Positions 12,000-23,840 of a stretch of 64,000 nt of DNA are shown piece by piece. Made by a program: the position numbers and the translations under genes. Source of the DNA: Massospora cicadina (Eukaryota; Entomophthoromycota; Entomophthoromycetes; Entomophthorales; Entomophthoraceae); the NCBI GenBank assembly GCA_022478985.1, contig JAKSZP010000144.1, positions 110,129-174,128 of the forward strand. The letters are read 5' to 3'. Position 1 is the first letter of the stretch, and the number at the start of each line of letters is the position of its first letter. The notes beneath the pieces are model-generated. The model was not told the origin of the DNA. It made no database searches and saw only the letters and a program-made list of their open reading frames with translations.

Positions 12000-12800
12000 T
12001 AAAGCGTTAAAAGCCTGTTCCTGCTCAGGCTGCCACTCAAACGGTACTTCTTTTGCAGGAGATAGAACAGCAGCTCGGCTAGGTCAGCAAACCGTGGGAT
12101 GAACTGATGGTAATAGCCCACCATGCCAAGAAAGACTTGAATATCTCATAGGCTTTGGGGGCACAACATCTTTTCTATGGCGTCGACTTTGTTGGGTATA
12201 GGTTGGATGCCACGCTTAGAGACCTTGTGTCCTAGAAACTCTAGCTTAGGCTGGAAGAAGGAGCACTACAAGAGCTTGAGCTTGATGGAGGCCTTCCTGA
12301 GATGTTTAAAGACTTCCTTGAGATGCTCTACATGTCCATTAAAAGTTTGCAAAAAAATTGTAATGTCATCCAGGTAGACAAGGACACATGAGAGCTTCAA
12401 GTCCCCAAGGATCACATCCATGGCACGCTGGAACGTGGCCGAGGCGTTACAGAGGCCTTGGGGCATCCAGGTGGGCTCAAATAGCCCCTTATTAGCGATT
12501 AGAGCGCACTTGGCTCGGTCTTTGGGGGCAAGCTTGACATGCCAATACCCGCTGGTGAGGTCCATGGCTGAGAAGTACTGGGAACTGGCAAGCAGATGGA
12601 GAGAATCGTCAATCCAGGGTGGGGGATAACTGTCCTTCTTGGTGATGGAGTTGAGTTGTCAATAATTCATAAACACCTGGTGCTTGCCATCTTTCTTTTG
12701 GACCAGCAGAAGAGGGGAGGCCCAAGGACTACATGAAGGGACCAAGAGCCCAGCATCAAGCAGCTGTTTAAGTTCCACTGCAACCTGGGCCTCTTCAACC
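12000..12800 (-). pseudogene. Reverse transcriptase of element B1
   Basis: The minus-strand frame at 12266-12565 contains MDLTSGYWHVKLAPKDRAK, MPQGLCNASATFQRAMD and the catalytic YLDD at 12365-12376, so the active-site residues are conserved. Upstream, the 12795-13139 frame carries the linker typical of this lineage (LKIHELLVEYSDLFSTS, then HHVETGDAPF). The sequence between pieces is interrupted by stops and small shifts. Confidence 0.9.
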
Positions 12801-13199
12801 TTGCTCTTTTGGTAAGGCCAGGACTGAAAAGGGGGCATCCCCAGTTTCTACATGGTGGAGGACTCCGTTCATTCTTCCAAAATCATAGGTTGAAGTTGAG
12901 AATAGGTCCGAGTATTCAACCAAGAGCTCATGAATCTTGAGTCGATGTTCATCAGAGAGGTCCTTTCCAATATTAGCGTCAACTAGATTATCTAAGGGTG
13001 GTGACTCCAAGCTGAAATCCCTTAAGTCCCCAAAGCTTTGAACGTCGGCAACAGCCCCTATCAGTAACAGGCGGATGTAAGTGGCGGGTTGGTTTGGTCC
13101 TACAATGTTTGGTTTGTCAGTCAGGTTGGCTAGCAACACAGATATATACCTGGCATATGCTGGATCAAGGATCCTGGGGCAGGTTAGCTTTTTCCTTGG

Positions 13200-13830
13200 G
13201 AGATGAGTTATCTAGGCCTCAGACTTCCAGTAAATACCCCAAGGGAATATTGATATAGACCCAGGTACTGATGATGACTTAGGATTTCAGGGGTACAGTA
13301 GTCACCCGGGGTAAATATATTGGCATCCCCTCTAATCTGTAACAGCAGGAGGGGGTAGTCAGACTCGAGAGCCCCTGAAGTGATACTCAAGCCGATTGAT
13401 TCATCCTTCAGTCTCCAGTAGGCAGGCTTGGGCCTTGACCTCAGCTTTGGAGTCATGAGCAGTTTCAAAAACCAGAGGGACTCGATGTCCTAGAAGGGAG
13501 AGGAAACCACCATCATAATGGAGCACCGCCAAATAGTCTCAAAGGAACTGATTCCCGAGGAGCAGGTCATAGCTAAGGCTGTCAGAGTGGTGGCGGGTGT
13601 ATCTAAAGCGAGCTTTCTGAACTGAATCATTAGAGAGGAATAGGCCCCTATGGATCGGGTGCACTGGGGGCCAGCCGTGTTATACTCCATGTAGTGCGGC
13701 ATATTGGGAGCAATCTTGATGCATTTCATCAGTTTGGAGAAGATGATGTTCATGGGGGAGCCACTATCAGCTATGGCAAAAACTGGAATCTTGTGGACCC
13801 AGATGGTGACTCAGGTAACCAAAAATCCAA
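13200..13830 (-). pseudogene. Aspartic protease region of element B1
   Basis: On the minus strand, immediately before the 13490-13753 frame, the sequence reads FAIADSGSPMNIIFS, which fits a retropepsin active site (D-S/T-G). A second frame at 13208-13468 follows it. The protease would cut the Gag-Pol polyprotein. Identification rests on the DSG motif and on its place between the zinc knuckle and the reverse transcriptase. Confidence 0.65.
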
Positions 13831-14049
13831 ATTGGGGCGGTAATGCGAGGAACATGGGAGAATCATCAGAAGAAGAGTAAACAGTATCAACGTCTTTATT
13901 GTCATCAGATACCGCAACTACTTCCTTGGGTACAACGGCTTCTGGTTCATGCACAGGGGATACTTGAGGCTGGGTAGGGATGTCAGCAGGAAGTGCCTCG
14001 CCCTTCATGCTGACGACTCTTTTCCTGCCTCCTCAGCAAGACGTTTCCA

Positions 14050-15990
14050 GCAAGTCTTAGCTCTGTGTCTAAAGCCATTGCAATAGGTGCATTGAGGACA
14101 TGGATTTTTCTGTTTTTCGACTACATGTACCCTAGGGCGGTTAGAGGGCCAGTAGACGTAGCCTTAAAGTGTAGGGTCGAGGCAGGGATCTCGTTGAGGG
14201 CCTCCTTAATCTCCCTAATACAGGTGAACCCATTCTTCTGCCCAATAATATGCATTTGGACCTCAAATATAGGACCCCAAGTCAGAGATAACAGTGGTAA
14301 TAGCGTCGTCCAGAGTGATACAATTCGTTGTGACCAAAGGTTGTGCCTGGGCGTAGAACCGGTTGGCAAACTCCATAGGTTTTCTCCTATGTTCAGTCAA
14401 ATGCTCATGAATGCTTTTTTAGTTGGCCAGAGTTTGGTTGCCGCCAAACCCTTGGATCAAGGCGGTACGGACCTGTTCCCAGGTGTTACACTCTTTCAGA
14501 TGAGGGGTCATGATTTCCTGGGAGGTGCTGTCTAGACAGGAGTGGATATGCTTCACCTTCTGTTAATTGGTGGCCTCCTCTATGGAACTCTAGTAGGCAT
14601 ACAGAAAGGAGGCGATACTTTCCCGTCCTGGAGTGAACCTTTCTTTAAACTAGGTTTAAAGTTAGCTACGATGGGAGTGGAAATGGTGTTAATGCCTGGG
14701 ATGGGTACCAGCTCTGAGATCTCCATTTCTGCATAATCTTGAGGAGCCTGCTGATCCAACCGCCTCCGCAAGCCTTCTAAGTCCTCTTGGATGTAGTCCC
14801 AATTCTGGCTGGGGGTGGAAGCAGAAGCCTTATTAGCAACCTGCTCCTTTAGGGATTGAATCTTGGTGTTCTATAGATGGAGCTGGTGTTTGATGGTGGT
14901 CAACCGGGTTTCAAACCCATGACAAGTTTGTTCAAGCTGGGAGATATGAGCATCTGTAAGCTTAGTGGGGGCACTGAGGTTATTCATCTCATTCAACAAT
15001 GCTTTGATTGAAACCCTGGGGTCAAGGGGGACACTGTCCGATTGGAGCTTGCATCCCAGTGCCACCTTTTGGATCTGATCCCGTAAGGCAGCCAGGGCGG
15101 TCATTATATCCCTTTGCCAGGGGTCTTCAGGTTCACCCAAGGTTGAAGGGCCTGGGGCCCTGGAGGCCCGCGTGGTCACTTGGGTCCAGCAGGCCCTTGA
15201 CGCCCCTCAGGGCCTTCAGGCCCCCTAGGCCCTTCTGGCCCAGCACTCATGGGGGGTAATCATGAGAGGCCAGCTCTCGGTAGTTCTGCTGTAGGGATTG
15301 TACCAGTTCTTTGACTTGAAGTAGACACTGGGTCCATGTCGCTTCAAATAGCTGGGCGTTTTAACTAAATTGCTCCTCAAGGTAGCCGGAGATTCTGCTA
15401 TCCAATACTACAACCTGATCACAGATCTCATTGATTAATCGTTGGTTATCAAGAATAGCTTCACAATTGTCATGCACGAAGGAGGAGGTGGCGTCGTAGA
15501 AGTCAATGATGTAGGAATGTAAATTCTGAGTGAGCCCTAGTTGCCAGGAGACCTCCTGATGGTGTAATTCAACTAGCTGGAGGAGGTGATGGATAGCGGG
15601 GTGGATAAAGTTACAAAGGTAGCGTTCAGGCCCCAGGGTAAGCTCCCCAGCTGTCAATATGGCTGAGGCGTAGAGGTCCCACATTGTGGAAGGTATGGAG
15701 GAGGCACGGGAGCAGCTGGAGCAGGCGCCCTCAGAGTAGATGCCATTTACTAGTTGTTGAATGACATCATTGAGGTTCTCATACTTTAGTTGGTATAGGC
15801 CCCCATCTAGGGAGGCAGCGAGAGTTAGAAGGCGGCCCAAAATTCTAGCCTCTCTGGCTGCAAGGGCGGCGTTGCGTACCTTGAGGTACTAACCCATCAT
15901 GTAACGCTTCTCAATTGACCAGTAGTTTGGTCATCAGGGCTGCTATTGGTTTCCATTTTTGTAATAAATGTTATCACTTAGGACAGCTCA
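14050..15990 (-). pseudogene. Gag of element B1 with collagen-like tract and zinc knuckle
   Basis: On the minus strand, gag starts near 15990 with a METNSSPDDQTTG-like N-terminus after the primer-binding site. The 15361-15840 frame is a helix-rich segment. Near 15170-15250 a run of Gly-X-Y triplets is read (AGPEGPRGPEGPEGRQGPAG), ending at a stop. The 14871-15179 frame has the coiled-coil-like stretch SQLEQTCHGFETRLTTIKHQ. The C-terminal end carries an intact zinc knuckle CTYCNGFRHRAKTC (C-x2-C-x4-H-x4-C) at 14050-14091. Collagen-like repeats are not a normal part of Ty3 Gag. Several frameshifts separate the pieces. Confidence 0.75.
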
Positions 15991-16002
15991 GAGCCCCCTG
16001 TA

Positions 16003-16012
16003 GTGAGCACCA
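16003..16012 (-). promoter_or_regulatory. Candidate tRNA primer-binding site of B1
   Basis: Four bases inside the 5' LTR the minus strand reads TGGTGCTCAC. A TGG start complementary to the CCA end of a tRNA is the usual minus-strand primer site. I could not name the tRNA. Confidence 0.45.
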
Positions 16013-16016
16013 CTTC

Positions 16017-16429
16017 TGTCAGCGCTACAGTTCTTCAGACTGGCGCCAGGGTTTGTGGTGGCTCAAAGCTGGAAAATTTGTAAAGAGCGCTGAGGAGGAA
16101 TCTGGAAAGTGGGTTAGAATACAGAAAATTTTATTAAACTAAAAGGCTTCGATATTTATAGGGTGCATTGGGACTTGGTGCCTTTGGGATCATTGGGGCC
16201 TCATCCATTCAGGATCTTTACTGATCTTCCAGAATGGCCTCCTCGTGGGCGTCCTTAATGGGTAGCGTCACTCACCTAACTGAATGGGTGGAAAGCCTAC
16301 CCCACATGACTCAGGAATAGGGGAGGAGGATCCTGAAATAGATTTAGCTCAGGTAGGTTCAATGACCGATTCAACACGGCCTGATTTAGAAGAAGGGAAT
16401 GCGATTCAATTCTATCTCAAATTCTGACA
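16017..16429 (-). repeat. 5' LTR of element B1
   Basis: It is the same length as the left LTR and runs from TGTCAGCGCTACAG to TTCTGACA. Differences from the left copy are mainly transitions, so the insertion is not very recent. Confidence 0.92.
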
Positions 16430-17490
16430 ATGATTCTTGGACCTGGTGATGGAGGAAGCTTCATCCATCCTTGGCGCCTCATCAGAGTCCATGAAGTCCT
16501 ACCTCATCTGACGCCCATTGCACTTCTCCATCCATGACTTTGGGTTTAGTGACCACTTCTCAGCTGTACAGGATTTTCTCTACCCTGTAATTTTGGGGGT
16601 GGGCTGGTGGCGCTTCCAGCAAGTTCACATTAATATTGCAAACAACTCCTTGTTGTTCACAAACCTCAGGTAATTGGAGAGTTTCCCTTGCTAAAAACCC
16701 TTCCCCTGGACACATCTATCGTCTCCATCTCCCCTCCTGACCCCACCCTATTCAACCTCCCTTCAGACTTCCCCTCCTTCCTAACCCCTTATTAGGCCAT
16801 CTTCGACATGTCACTGGCATCTAAGCTTCCTTCACACTCCAAATATGATTTGTCATTCCAGCTGACAGTCAATATAGTTAAAATCAACTGCCCCCTCTAT
16901 CCCTATACTGAGGAGGAGGATAAGACTTTGGTTATTTGGCGGGATGAGATGTTAGAGAAGGGGTGGCTCATTAAAAAGTCTTCACCTGTCGCCTTTCCCA
17001 TAGTTTTCGTTAGGAAATCAGATGGCTCCCTGCGCCCTTGTATCAATTATGGCCACCTCAACAGTATTATTATCACCAACCCATACCCCTTACCCTTAGA
17101 GCAAACCATCTCCCAAGCCATTACCAAGTCCCACATCTTCTTGAAGTTAGACTTGGTGAACGCCTTTAATTGGGTGAGGGTGGCAAAGGGACAGGAGTGG
17201 CTCAAGCCTTCTGCACTCACTGAGATCTTTTCCTGTTCAGGGTGATGCCTTTAGGACTGAAGAATGCCCCAGCCACGTTCCAGCACCTCATCAATGACGT
17301 GCTTGGGGTTTAAACTTCTCATGCACTGTGGCTTACATTGACAACATTTTGGTCCATTCCCCCACCCAAGAGCAACACGCCAAGGATCTAGAAGCGGTGG
17401 TGGCAATCCTTAGAAGAAAGGGCTCTTCATGAAACCCTCCAAGTGTGAATTATTCAGGGATGAGGTTACCTTCTAAGGTAATCTTGTCCT
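16430..17490 (+). pseudogene. Reverse transcriptase of chromovirus A1
   Basis: The open frame at 16808-17245 carries the fingers and palm blocks (VFVRKSDGSLRPCINYGHLN, then LKLDLVNAFNWVRV). The following piece, in another frame, has AYIDNILVHSPTQEQHAKD, with the active site at 17334-17345 reading YIDN in place of YxDD. The D-to-N change is a GAC-to-AAC transition and would abolish catalysis. The upstream part continues the protease interrupted by B1. Several stops and at least two frameshifts follow before RNase H. Confidence 0.85.
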
Positions 17491-17579
17491 GAAGGGTCTA
17501 TGCCGTTCCTCCCTGCAAGCTTGAGTCCATCCAGTCTTAACCCACTTCAACTACACAAAAACAACTTTGCAGCTTTCTT

Positions 17580-18060
17580 AGAACTGTCACCTTCTTGAAA
17601 AAAAATTCCTAGCTTTCATCCAACTGATGGCACCCCTGCACCCCCTCACTGGGAAAATGCCCCTTTCAAGAGGTCTCCCAAGTGCCAGAAGGCCTTTGAG
17701 TCTATTAAGGAGTTTTTCCTCACAGCCCCAGTCCTGCGGCATGCTGATACCTCCCACCCCTATAGTAGCATACAATGCCTCGTCAGTGGCAGTGGGTGCT
17801 GTGCTGCTATAGGAGCATGAGGGAGCTGATCCCCCAGTGGCCTATTACTCCCATAGTTTACCTCAACAGAACAAGCGTGGCTGATATATGATAGGGAGCT
17901 AGCGGCAGTGTCTTGGTCACTCACCTACTGGCGATATCTTTTGCAGGGCACCCAACATGAAAACACCGTTCAGAAAGACCATAAGGCATTACTCTTCTAC
18001 CGCAAACCCTGAAGCTAGGGCACCGGAAATCTTGTACATACCAGTATCTATGTGGGTTCC
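17580..18060 (+). pseudogene. RNase H remnant of A1
   Basis: The position after the reverse transcriptase and the residues 'IVAYNASSVAVGAVLL' and 'PPVAYYSHSLPQQNK' match the Ty3 RNase H pattern (DAS...VGAVL, then VAYYSxxL). The initial catalytic Asp appears changed to Asn (NAS). Stops interrupt the rest. Confidence 0.65.
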
Positions 18061-18559
18061 ATTTCAAGTATGAATTCATATAAGGCCCTCTGAACATTTT
18101 TCTAGACATGCTCAGCTAAAATACCTCCCTGTCTCCTAATGGGGGAAGACCCATTAGATCTTATTACTGTAGTGCCCCCTCCCAAGTCCTCTCATTGCCT
18201 CCCCTACAGCAGCCTTTGTTGACCTAGACCCAGATGTCCCACTCCTCCTCTGTGTCCTCACCTCCCAAACCTGTTGCCCTGAAGGAATAGAGCTTTTTTG
18301 CTGACTTAGAGTCATGAGTTGCAAGAAAGCTCCATATATTTTTCAGGATGGGACAATCTGGTTCTGCAATCAGGTTTAGGTCCCCCTCCCTACATAGCCA
18401 CATCAATGAAAAAAATCATGTTCCCCAGACAGTTGGACGCCCCAGCATCAAAAAGTGTGCGGATCTCATAAAGAGAACTTACAACTGTCCTGGGTCCTCA
18501 AAGGACATTCCCACCTAAATCTCTCATTGTGTCACCTGCGCCCAGGCAAAATCGGAACA

Positions 18560-19230
18560 TTCTGAGAAGAAAGGACTGTTACACCCTTTGCAGCAGGCTG
18601 AGGGCCCATGGACCTCAGTCTCAGTGGACTTCATCGTGGAGCTCCCATCTTCCTGTGGCTCAGATGCAATCATGGTAGTTGTAGACTGATTCACCAAGTT
18701 TGCACTCTTCATCACCTTCCTCTCTTCTATTACTGCGGTGGAGACAGTAAATTTATTTGTCAACCATGTCTTTTCCATGTTTGGTCTCCCCAAGGAGATA
18801 GTGAGTGACAGGGGACCTCAGTTCTATGTCCAGTTCTGGAGAGTTGTTAACCCTCCTCAGCATCAAGCCCTGCAGATCCACTGCCTACCACCCCCAGTCC
18901 AATGGGAAGACTGAGTGGGTGAACCAGGTACTGTAGCAGTACCTGCGCTGTTATGTGATGGCCTCGCAAGACACTTGGGCCAAGGATATGCCCTTAGCAC
19001 AGTTTGCGATCAACAATTCCCTCCATTCCTTGACCAACTTCTCCCCCTTTGAGGCTAATCTAGGGTATAGCCCCTCTTTCCAAATTGGCCACCAACTCTC
19101 CTCAGCAGTTCCCGCCACCATGGACCACATAAGCTCATTCTGTGAGACGCACAATCTGGTTTAAAAACACTTGATAAAGTCTATCGAGGACTACAAGAAG
19201 TTTGCCAATTAGAAGCATCTCCCAGGTCAT
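18560..19230 (+). pseudogene. Integrase of chromovirus A1
   Basis: Pieces in different frames give the D-D-E core: SVDFIVELPSS near 18620, GLPKEIVSDRGPQFYVQFW near 18780 and YHPQSNGKTEWVNQVL near 18900, followed by the open frame at 18955-19164 (LAQFAINNSLHSLTNFSPFE). All three catalytic residues are still readable, but the frames are broken. The order and motifs match the less damaged element at 25905-31858. Confidence 0.85.
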
Positions 19231-19459
19231 GAGATCAAACTTGGTTCCCTCGTCATGTTAGATACCCACAACCTTCTCCCTGAAAGCCCATCACCCGTAA
19301 TCTAGCAGCCAAATGCTCAGGACCCTTTGAGGTTGAGAAAGATTTAGGCAATGGAGCCTACTGCTTGAGACTGCCTGCGCACTGGAAGTAGCACAACTTC
19401 TTCCATACCTCCCTCCTAATCCCTTTCAAAGGGGAAAGGCCAACATTTCCAGAGCCAAT

Positions 19460-19660
19460 TGTCATTGAGAATCCCAGGAAGTAAGGTGGAGGCCATTCTG
19501 GCTTCCTGGAGGTCCTGCCAATCCATTCAATACTTGGTCGCTTGGAAAGGCTAACCCTCATATGAGAAAACCTGGGTGAACGTGCGCAACTGTGCAAACT
19601 GCAAGGACCTGATAGAGGAATTCCACACTTCCCACCCGGCATCCCCCCATCCTGCTCAGA
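19460..19660 (+). pseudogene. C-terminal chromodomain of A1 integrase
   Basis: The sequence reads VEAILASWRSCQSIQYLVAWKG, a stop, then SYEKTWVNVRNCANCKDLIEEFH. This is the chromodomain pattern (xVExILxxR...YLVxWKG...W...NL). Chromodomains in this clade are thought to steer integration by binding histone marks. The W and C in SWRSCQS look like Arg codons changed by C-to-T transitions (CGG to TGG, CGC to TGC). Confidence 0.8.
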
Positions 19661-19749
19661 AGATTGAAGCCATCCTGGCCATAAAGCTACCAGAGCGGCA
19701 CAAAAATTATGCCTTGGTCCATGCCCCCAGTGGTGGGATCCTCCCTGTT

Positions 19750-19766
19750 GAAAAAGGAAAGGGTAA
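19750..19766 (+). promoter_or_regulatory. Polypurine tract of A1
   Basis: The run GAAAAAGGAAAGGGTAA ends exactly at the 3' LTR start. Element A2 has GGAAGAGAGGGTAA at the same place. Confidence 0.75.
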
Positions 19767-21413
19767 TGTAAGTCCTAGAGACCAGCCCCTGCAACTGGAT
19801 AGGAAGCAACACCCCTTCTGGACAAAAAATAGGTCACAAGGGCCAAGTGGACCCTCTGTCCCAGCTGAGCTACTTAGCCCACGTGATAGATGAGTGCTGG
19901 GTGACTACCCTCCTCCCCCCAAGAATAGCCCATTCCCACCTCTTCCCCCTCCTCAACTCTGGTAAGTTTAATATAGGGAGTCTGAAGAGAGATTGCGCAC
20001 ACCAGGGGCCTTGGACAAGCCCCTGGGACCCCCCACTCCCCAGGCAAATTATGTCAAAATTTAGGGGAAACAGCATTTACCAACATTGGAGCTTGGCCTG
20101 CATTCCAATCTGGGGGATCTGGTCTGGACTGTCTAGCAACAGAAAGCAGATCAGGGCATGACTTGGATCTCAATCCAAGTACCAAACGACTCAGACCAGT
20201 TGCACCAATGCTCCAGAACAGATCTGTAAAGTTTAAAACATGAAAATAGTCCAATTGAGAGTTCATCCTGAGTCTCAAACAACTCAACTCAATGAACCCT
20301 GCCTCCTGGGATGAATCTGGATAATCCAAATCATGAAAACAGGCCAACTCGGATGACCAGGATCTGGATCAGTAGCATTGACTTTGTTTGTCCCCAAGAA
20401 TGTGGCAAAATTTGCAAAAGCCTTTTTGAAGTTTTGTTAAAATCTTGAGCATCACCCCACCCCCTCCATGCCAGCCAACCAAATCACATTTCCAAACCCT
20501 AAACACCCAATCCCACAGTACCTTCCCTATGCAATTTATCTGATACTTAAGGCAACTGCCCTGCCCAGGGGCAGTTGTCACTCAGTCATTTATCTTCCTC
20601 ACTATAGTTTAATAAAATTTAAATTCACTGTACAAATTGTCATGGACTCCGTCCTCCTTACTTTTTTACTAAAATTCTTCCAATCAATCTGACAAAGCGC
20701 GCTGTCACTCAAGTTCTCATACTAATTTACACCAACTTGATTATCTAGTTGCTTAACCCCGCCATGCAGTGGCAGATCATAAATGAAATAATTTGCCTCA
20801 CCCCTGATGATGAACCTGCTGTTTTGTTCATTACCGCACATCCATTTAATGAGAACCCTCCCATCTGTTCTACTAAAAAAGTTTTCCAAAACCACTCCCC
20901 AGTTAAAGAAGCACCAGAGCAGCCCTGCCCTGCCACTTGTGGTTTTGGGGTCCACAACTGGGTCAGCTGCTGATGGCTTGGCCTGCCTGTAGGACCTGGA
21001 GCGCCCCATCTAGGGGAATCTTGGTCCCAACCCCCTTCAGGGGTCACATTCCACCTCCGTTCTCATTTCTGATTATGTGGTGGTCCCTGTGACATCCCTC
21101 GCTGGCATTCAAGCTCTCCTGTTCAAATTTGAAGGCCAGCAACACAAACCCTGGAGGAGCTGTTGACCTCCCTGCCTCTCCTGCCCTAAGGGTTTCCCCC
21201 ACAAGACTTTCAGTTGCCCCATTGCAACTATCTGGTTTGCCTTGGGGGCCTTCAGTATGTTAATGAACTTTTACTTTCCTCAAATCCCCAATAGAGCTCC
21301 ACTCTTACTAGTCGCTTGGACCGCTATTCCTATGGCATTCTGGGCTCTCCACTGGGTACTTGCGCACCCTGACTGGGAGCCCAGTCTGATTCTTATTAGC
21401 CAAATACATGACA
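19767..21413 (+). repeat. 3' LTR of chromovirus A1
   Basis: It starts TGTAAGTCC, ends ATACATGACA and is followed by GATAG at 21414-21418. It is 1647 bp against 1653 bp for the 5' copy. Differences are spread along the LTR and are largely transitions. Confidence 0.92.
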
Positions 21414-21750
21414 GATAGGGAAAGGTCCTATTATGGAGGGCCATACGCTCTTATGCCACAGGGCTTTCATTCACCCTAGAGTATCAACAATAATTGCACC
21501 TATTAATTTTTTAAATTTATTAATCTTATATAAAAGGTTCAAAATAATGCTCTTATAGGGTAATGAATACAGTCTGGAGTATAGAAAGTGAATATGCAAA
21601 CCCTTCCAAGATAAAAGTGCCTAGCTATTGATATTTTGAAGCTATTTCGCTACTGAGAGCCATCCTGAGAGAATATAGAATCTCTAAATAGAACATCTTC
21701 ATACACCAGATAACTTTTAAAATTGGTATCACTGCTGATTTAAAGCCAAG

Positions 21751-22186
21751 AATAATTTAAATTTTAATTTTATTTGTGGAGGGCTGACAGGGGATGTACA
21801 CTTCCAATAAGACACTAAACAATGAAACAAACTTCAGCAAGAGGAGGGCACCCCAGAGAAGCAGATGCTATCTCCTGTTACCAGCGGGAAAGCCAAGAGA
21901 AGGAAGGGGCCACATGTGCTAGAGCTTTCTCCACTATTGAGCATGTATGTAGGAAGGGGTCTGAAATGATGAACCAAACTGAAAACCAGGATGAGACCAT
22001 CTGACAGAATAGGGGTGGGAGGTACCCAAACATCCACGCTTGAAAGTGGTCCACAAGGTGCGACTAAAACTGGCGTAGAGTTTCCTGGAGGGTAGAGTGG
22101 AGCCTGAGATAGCATCTAAAACAATTGTATGGATAGTCCACATAGTGATTGCTACTACTAAGGCATGGAGGGAAGGTGGAAGAGGG
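21751..22186 (-). mobile_element. 5'-truncated LINE copy, L1 family (L4)
   Basis: On the minus strand this matches the 3' end of the LINE at 35223-40508 (region 40070-40490), including the conserved segment that reads MWTIHTIVLDAI and the 3' tail with its CAGCC...AATAAA-like end. Flanks read TAAAGCCAAGAATAAT (21741) and TAAAGCCAATAATA (22187), a likely target duplication. Only the last ~435 bp were inserted, typical for LINE truncation. Confidence 0.82.
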
Positions 22187-22203
22187 TAAAGCCAATAATA
22201 TTG

Positions 22204-23076
22204 TTAATTATTTTAAGTAAAAAAGCATATAAGTTTAGGAGCATTAAGATTTACGTTTATAGATAATTTTGCCGCTGTATTATGTAACTGGGTACTTTAT
22301 TGTAAAGGCTTAAAAACATTTATAGCCATATATCAAATGAAATAAAGTAAAAGAACCTTCTTAAATTACCACATTATAAAAAAAATTGTATCAACTAAAA
22401 ATATATCATTTATAGTTTCCTGTAGTAGTTCTTATTTTCAGCTCTAAGAGCTTGCTTTAGAGTTTTTAGAATATAGATATAGGTTAACATTATAGTGTTC
22501 ATTAGATCTATTGAGATGCTAAAAAATTTACAACATATGATGTTTTCTATTAATAGGAGAAGAATATCTTTACAAGACCAAATAGTAGAAATAACTATAC
22601 TTTAGGTATAATATGGTGCCTAGATAAGATACAAAAACAGAAACAAGTGCTAAAATGCAATTATTCATTTCATATTAGTTTTCATGAATACTAAATATTG
22701 ATTGTTTTATATGAAAAAATAATATATATAAGTAATTTATTTTATATTACAAGATAATAGCCTAAGATGTAATAATATCATAAGTAACCTTATAAGGGTT
22801 AGTAATGTGAGTATAAAAAAGCTAAGTATAACATTAAACTACAAAAAACGTGATACTGATAACATTATTAGATCAAGATAGTGATCCAGATTGGTTTTCA
22901 AATTTATATGTATGATAAGATAATTGTAAAAATGGATTATCAAAACAAACCATAAGAAATAAGATGTTGTGATTATAAACCTATATAACAGTTTTACCTG
23001 ATATGAATTAAGTCTATAATTGTATTCTGAATAGAATTAATAAAAACTAAAACACCTATCAATTTTTGATATAATT
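22204..23076. other. AT-rich DNA, nothing recognised
   Basis: Low-complexity AT-rich sequence without a credible open frame, RNA gene or known repeat. Confidence 0.5.
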
Positions 23077-23094
23077 ACATCTTAAGACAGATTA

Positions 23095-23822
23095 GCCATT
23101 TAGAAGTATGCCCACCATCCTCTTATGCAGCCATATATTTGTTCCCATGTGTGGCACTGCTTGAAATGGGTATACTGTACTGCTGAGCGCTCTAATGCTT
23201 TGCACTCATCTTGTGTTGTGTGTGACCAGTATGGAACTTTGGTTCACCACCTGGAAGAGTGCCCCCATCAAAAGCAATCTGGCGTGAGGTTCAGCATCTC
23301 TCACCAGGATCAAACATGGCCCTTCAGCCTATCTAAGAACATCTTCTCCTTGTCCTTGAATTCCCCTATACTACCTTCCCTCCATGCCTTAGTGGTTGCA
23401 ATCACTATGTGGACTATCTACACGGTTGGCTTGGATACTATCCTAGGCTCTACTCCCACCCTCCAGAAAGCTGTGCGCTGGTTCCAGTCACACCTCATGG
23501 ACCACTTTCAAACATGGTTGTTTGGGTACCTACCATCACATCGCTGGCAGTTAGTCTCATCCTGGTTTCCAGTTTGGTTCATCACTTCAGACCCCTTCCT
23601 ACATAAGTGCTCAATAGTAGTGCAAGCTCTACACACACATAACCTTCTTCCATTTCTTGGTGTTCCCACTGGCAACAGGATAAGCGTTTGCTTCTCAGGG
23701 GTGCCCCTCTTTATGGTGTCTGTTATTTTGTTTACATAACAGATTTTACATCCCCTGGTCAGCCTTTCCTGAATAAAAATTAAAAAATTAAAAATTAAAG
23801 TTAAAAGTTATAAATTAAAAAT
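23095..23822 (+). mobile_element. 5'-truncated LINE copy, L1 family (L3)
   Basis: It matches 39830-40500 of the LINE at 35223-40508. The 204-codon open frame at 23125-23739 encodes the C-terminal part of ORF2, including the zinc-binding segment CVVCDQYGTLVHHLEEC (C-x2-C...H-x4-C). The tail ends in TTAAAA-type repeats. The 18-bp target duplication is clear: ACATCTTAAGACAGATTA at 23077-23094 and ACATTTTAAGACAGATTA at 23823-23840, one transition apart. The frame is open to its end, so this copy is younger than L4. Confidence 0.9.
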
Positions 23823-23840
23823 ACATTTTAAGACAGATTA

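Larger units (their letters stand above)
9916..16429 (-). mobile_element. Nested Ty3/gypsy element B1 (minus strand, within A1)
   Basis: Two 413-bp LTRs (9916-10328 and 16017-16429) enclose a minus-strand gag-pol: gag with a collagen-like tract and zinc knuckle, protease with a DSG motif, reverse transcriptase with YLDD, RNase H, integrase and an integrase C-terminal GPYKV domain, with no chromodomain. A polypurine tract lies at 10329-10340 and a TGG-type primer-binding site at 16003-16012. It differs from the chromoviruses in LTR length, gag and integrase end, so it belongs to another Ty3 lineage, which also includes the copies at 1194-3558, 25187-33980 and 40690-48490. Frameshifts and stops in pol make it inactive. 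Confidence 0.92.
6982..21413 (+). mobile_element. Ty3/gypsy chromovirus A1 (full structure, decayed)
   Basis: Two LTRs of 1653 and 1647 bp (6982-8634 and 19767-21413), both TG...CA, are flanked by GATAG duplications. The internal order on the plus strand is gag, protease, reverse transcriptase, RNase H, integrase and chromodomain, then a polypurine tract next to the 3' LTR. A second retrotransposon (9916-16429) lies inside the protease region on the opposite strand. Without it A1 would be about 7.9 kb. The pol frame carries many stops and frameshifts, and the reverse transcriptase active site reads YIDN instead of YxDD, so the copy is dead. No canonical TGG-type primer-binding site follows the 5' LTR. 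Confidence 0.92.
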
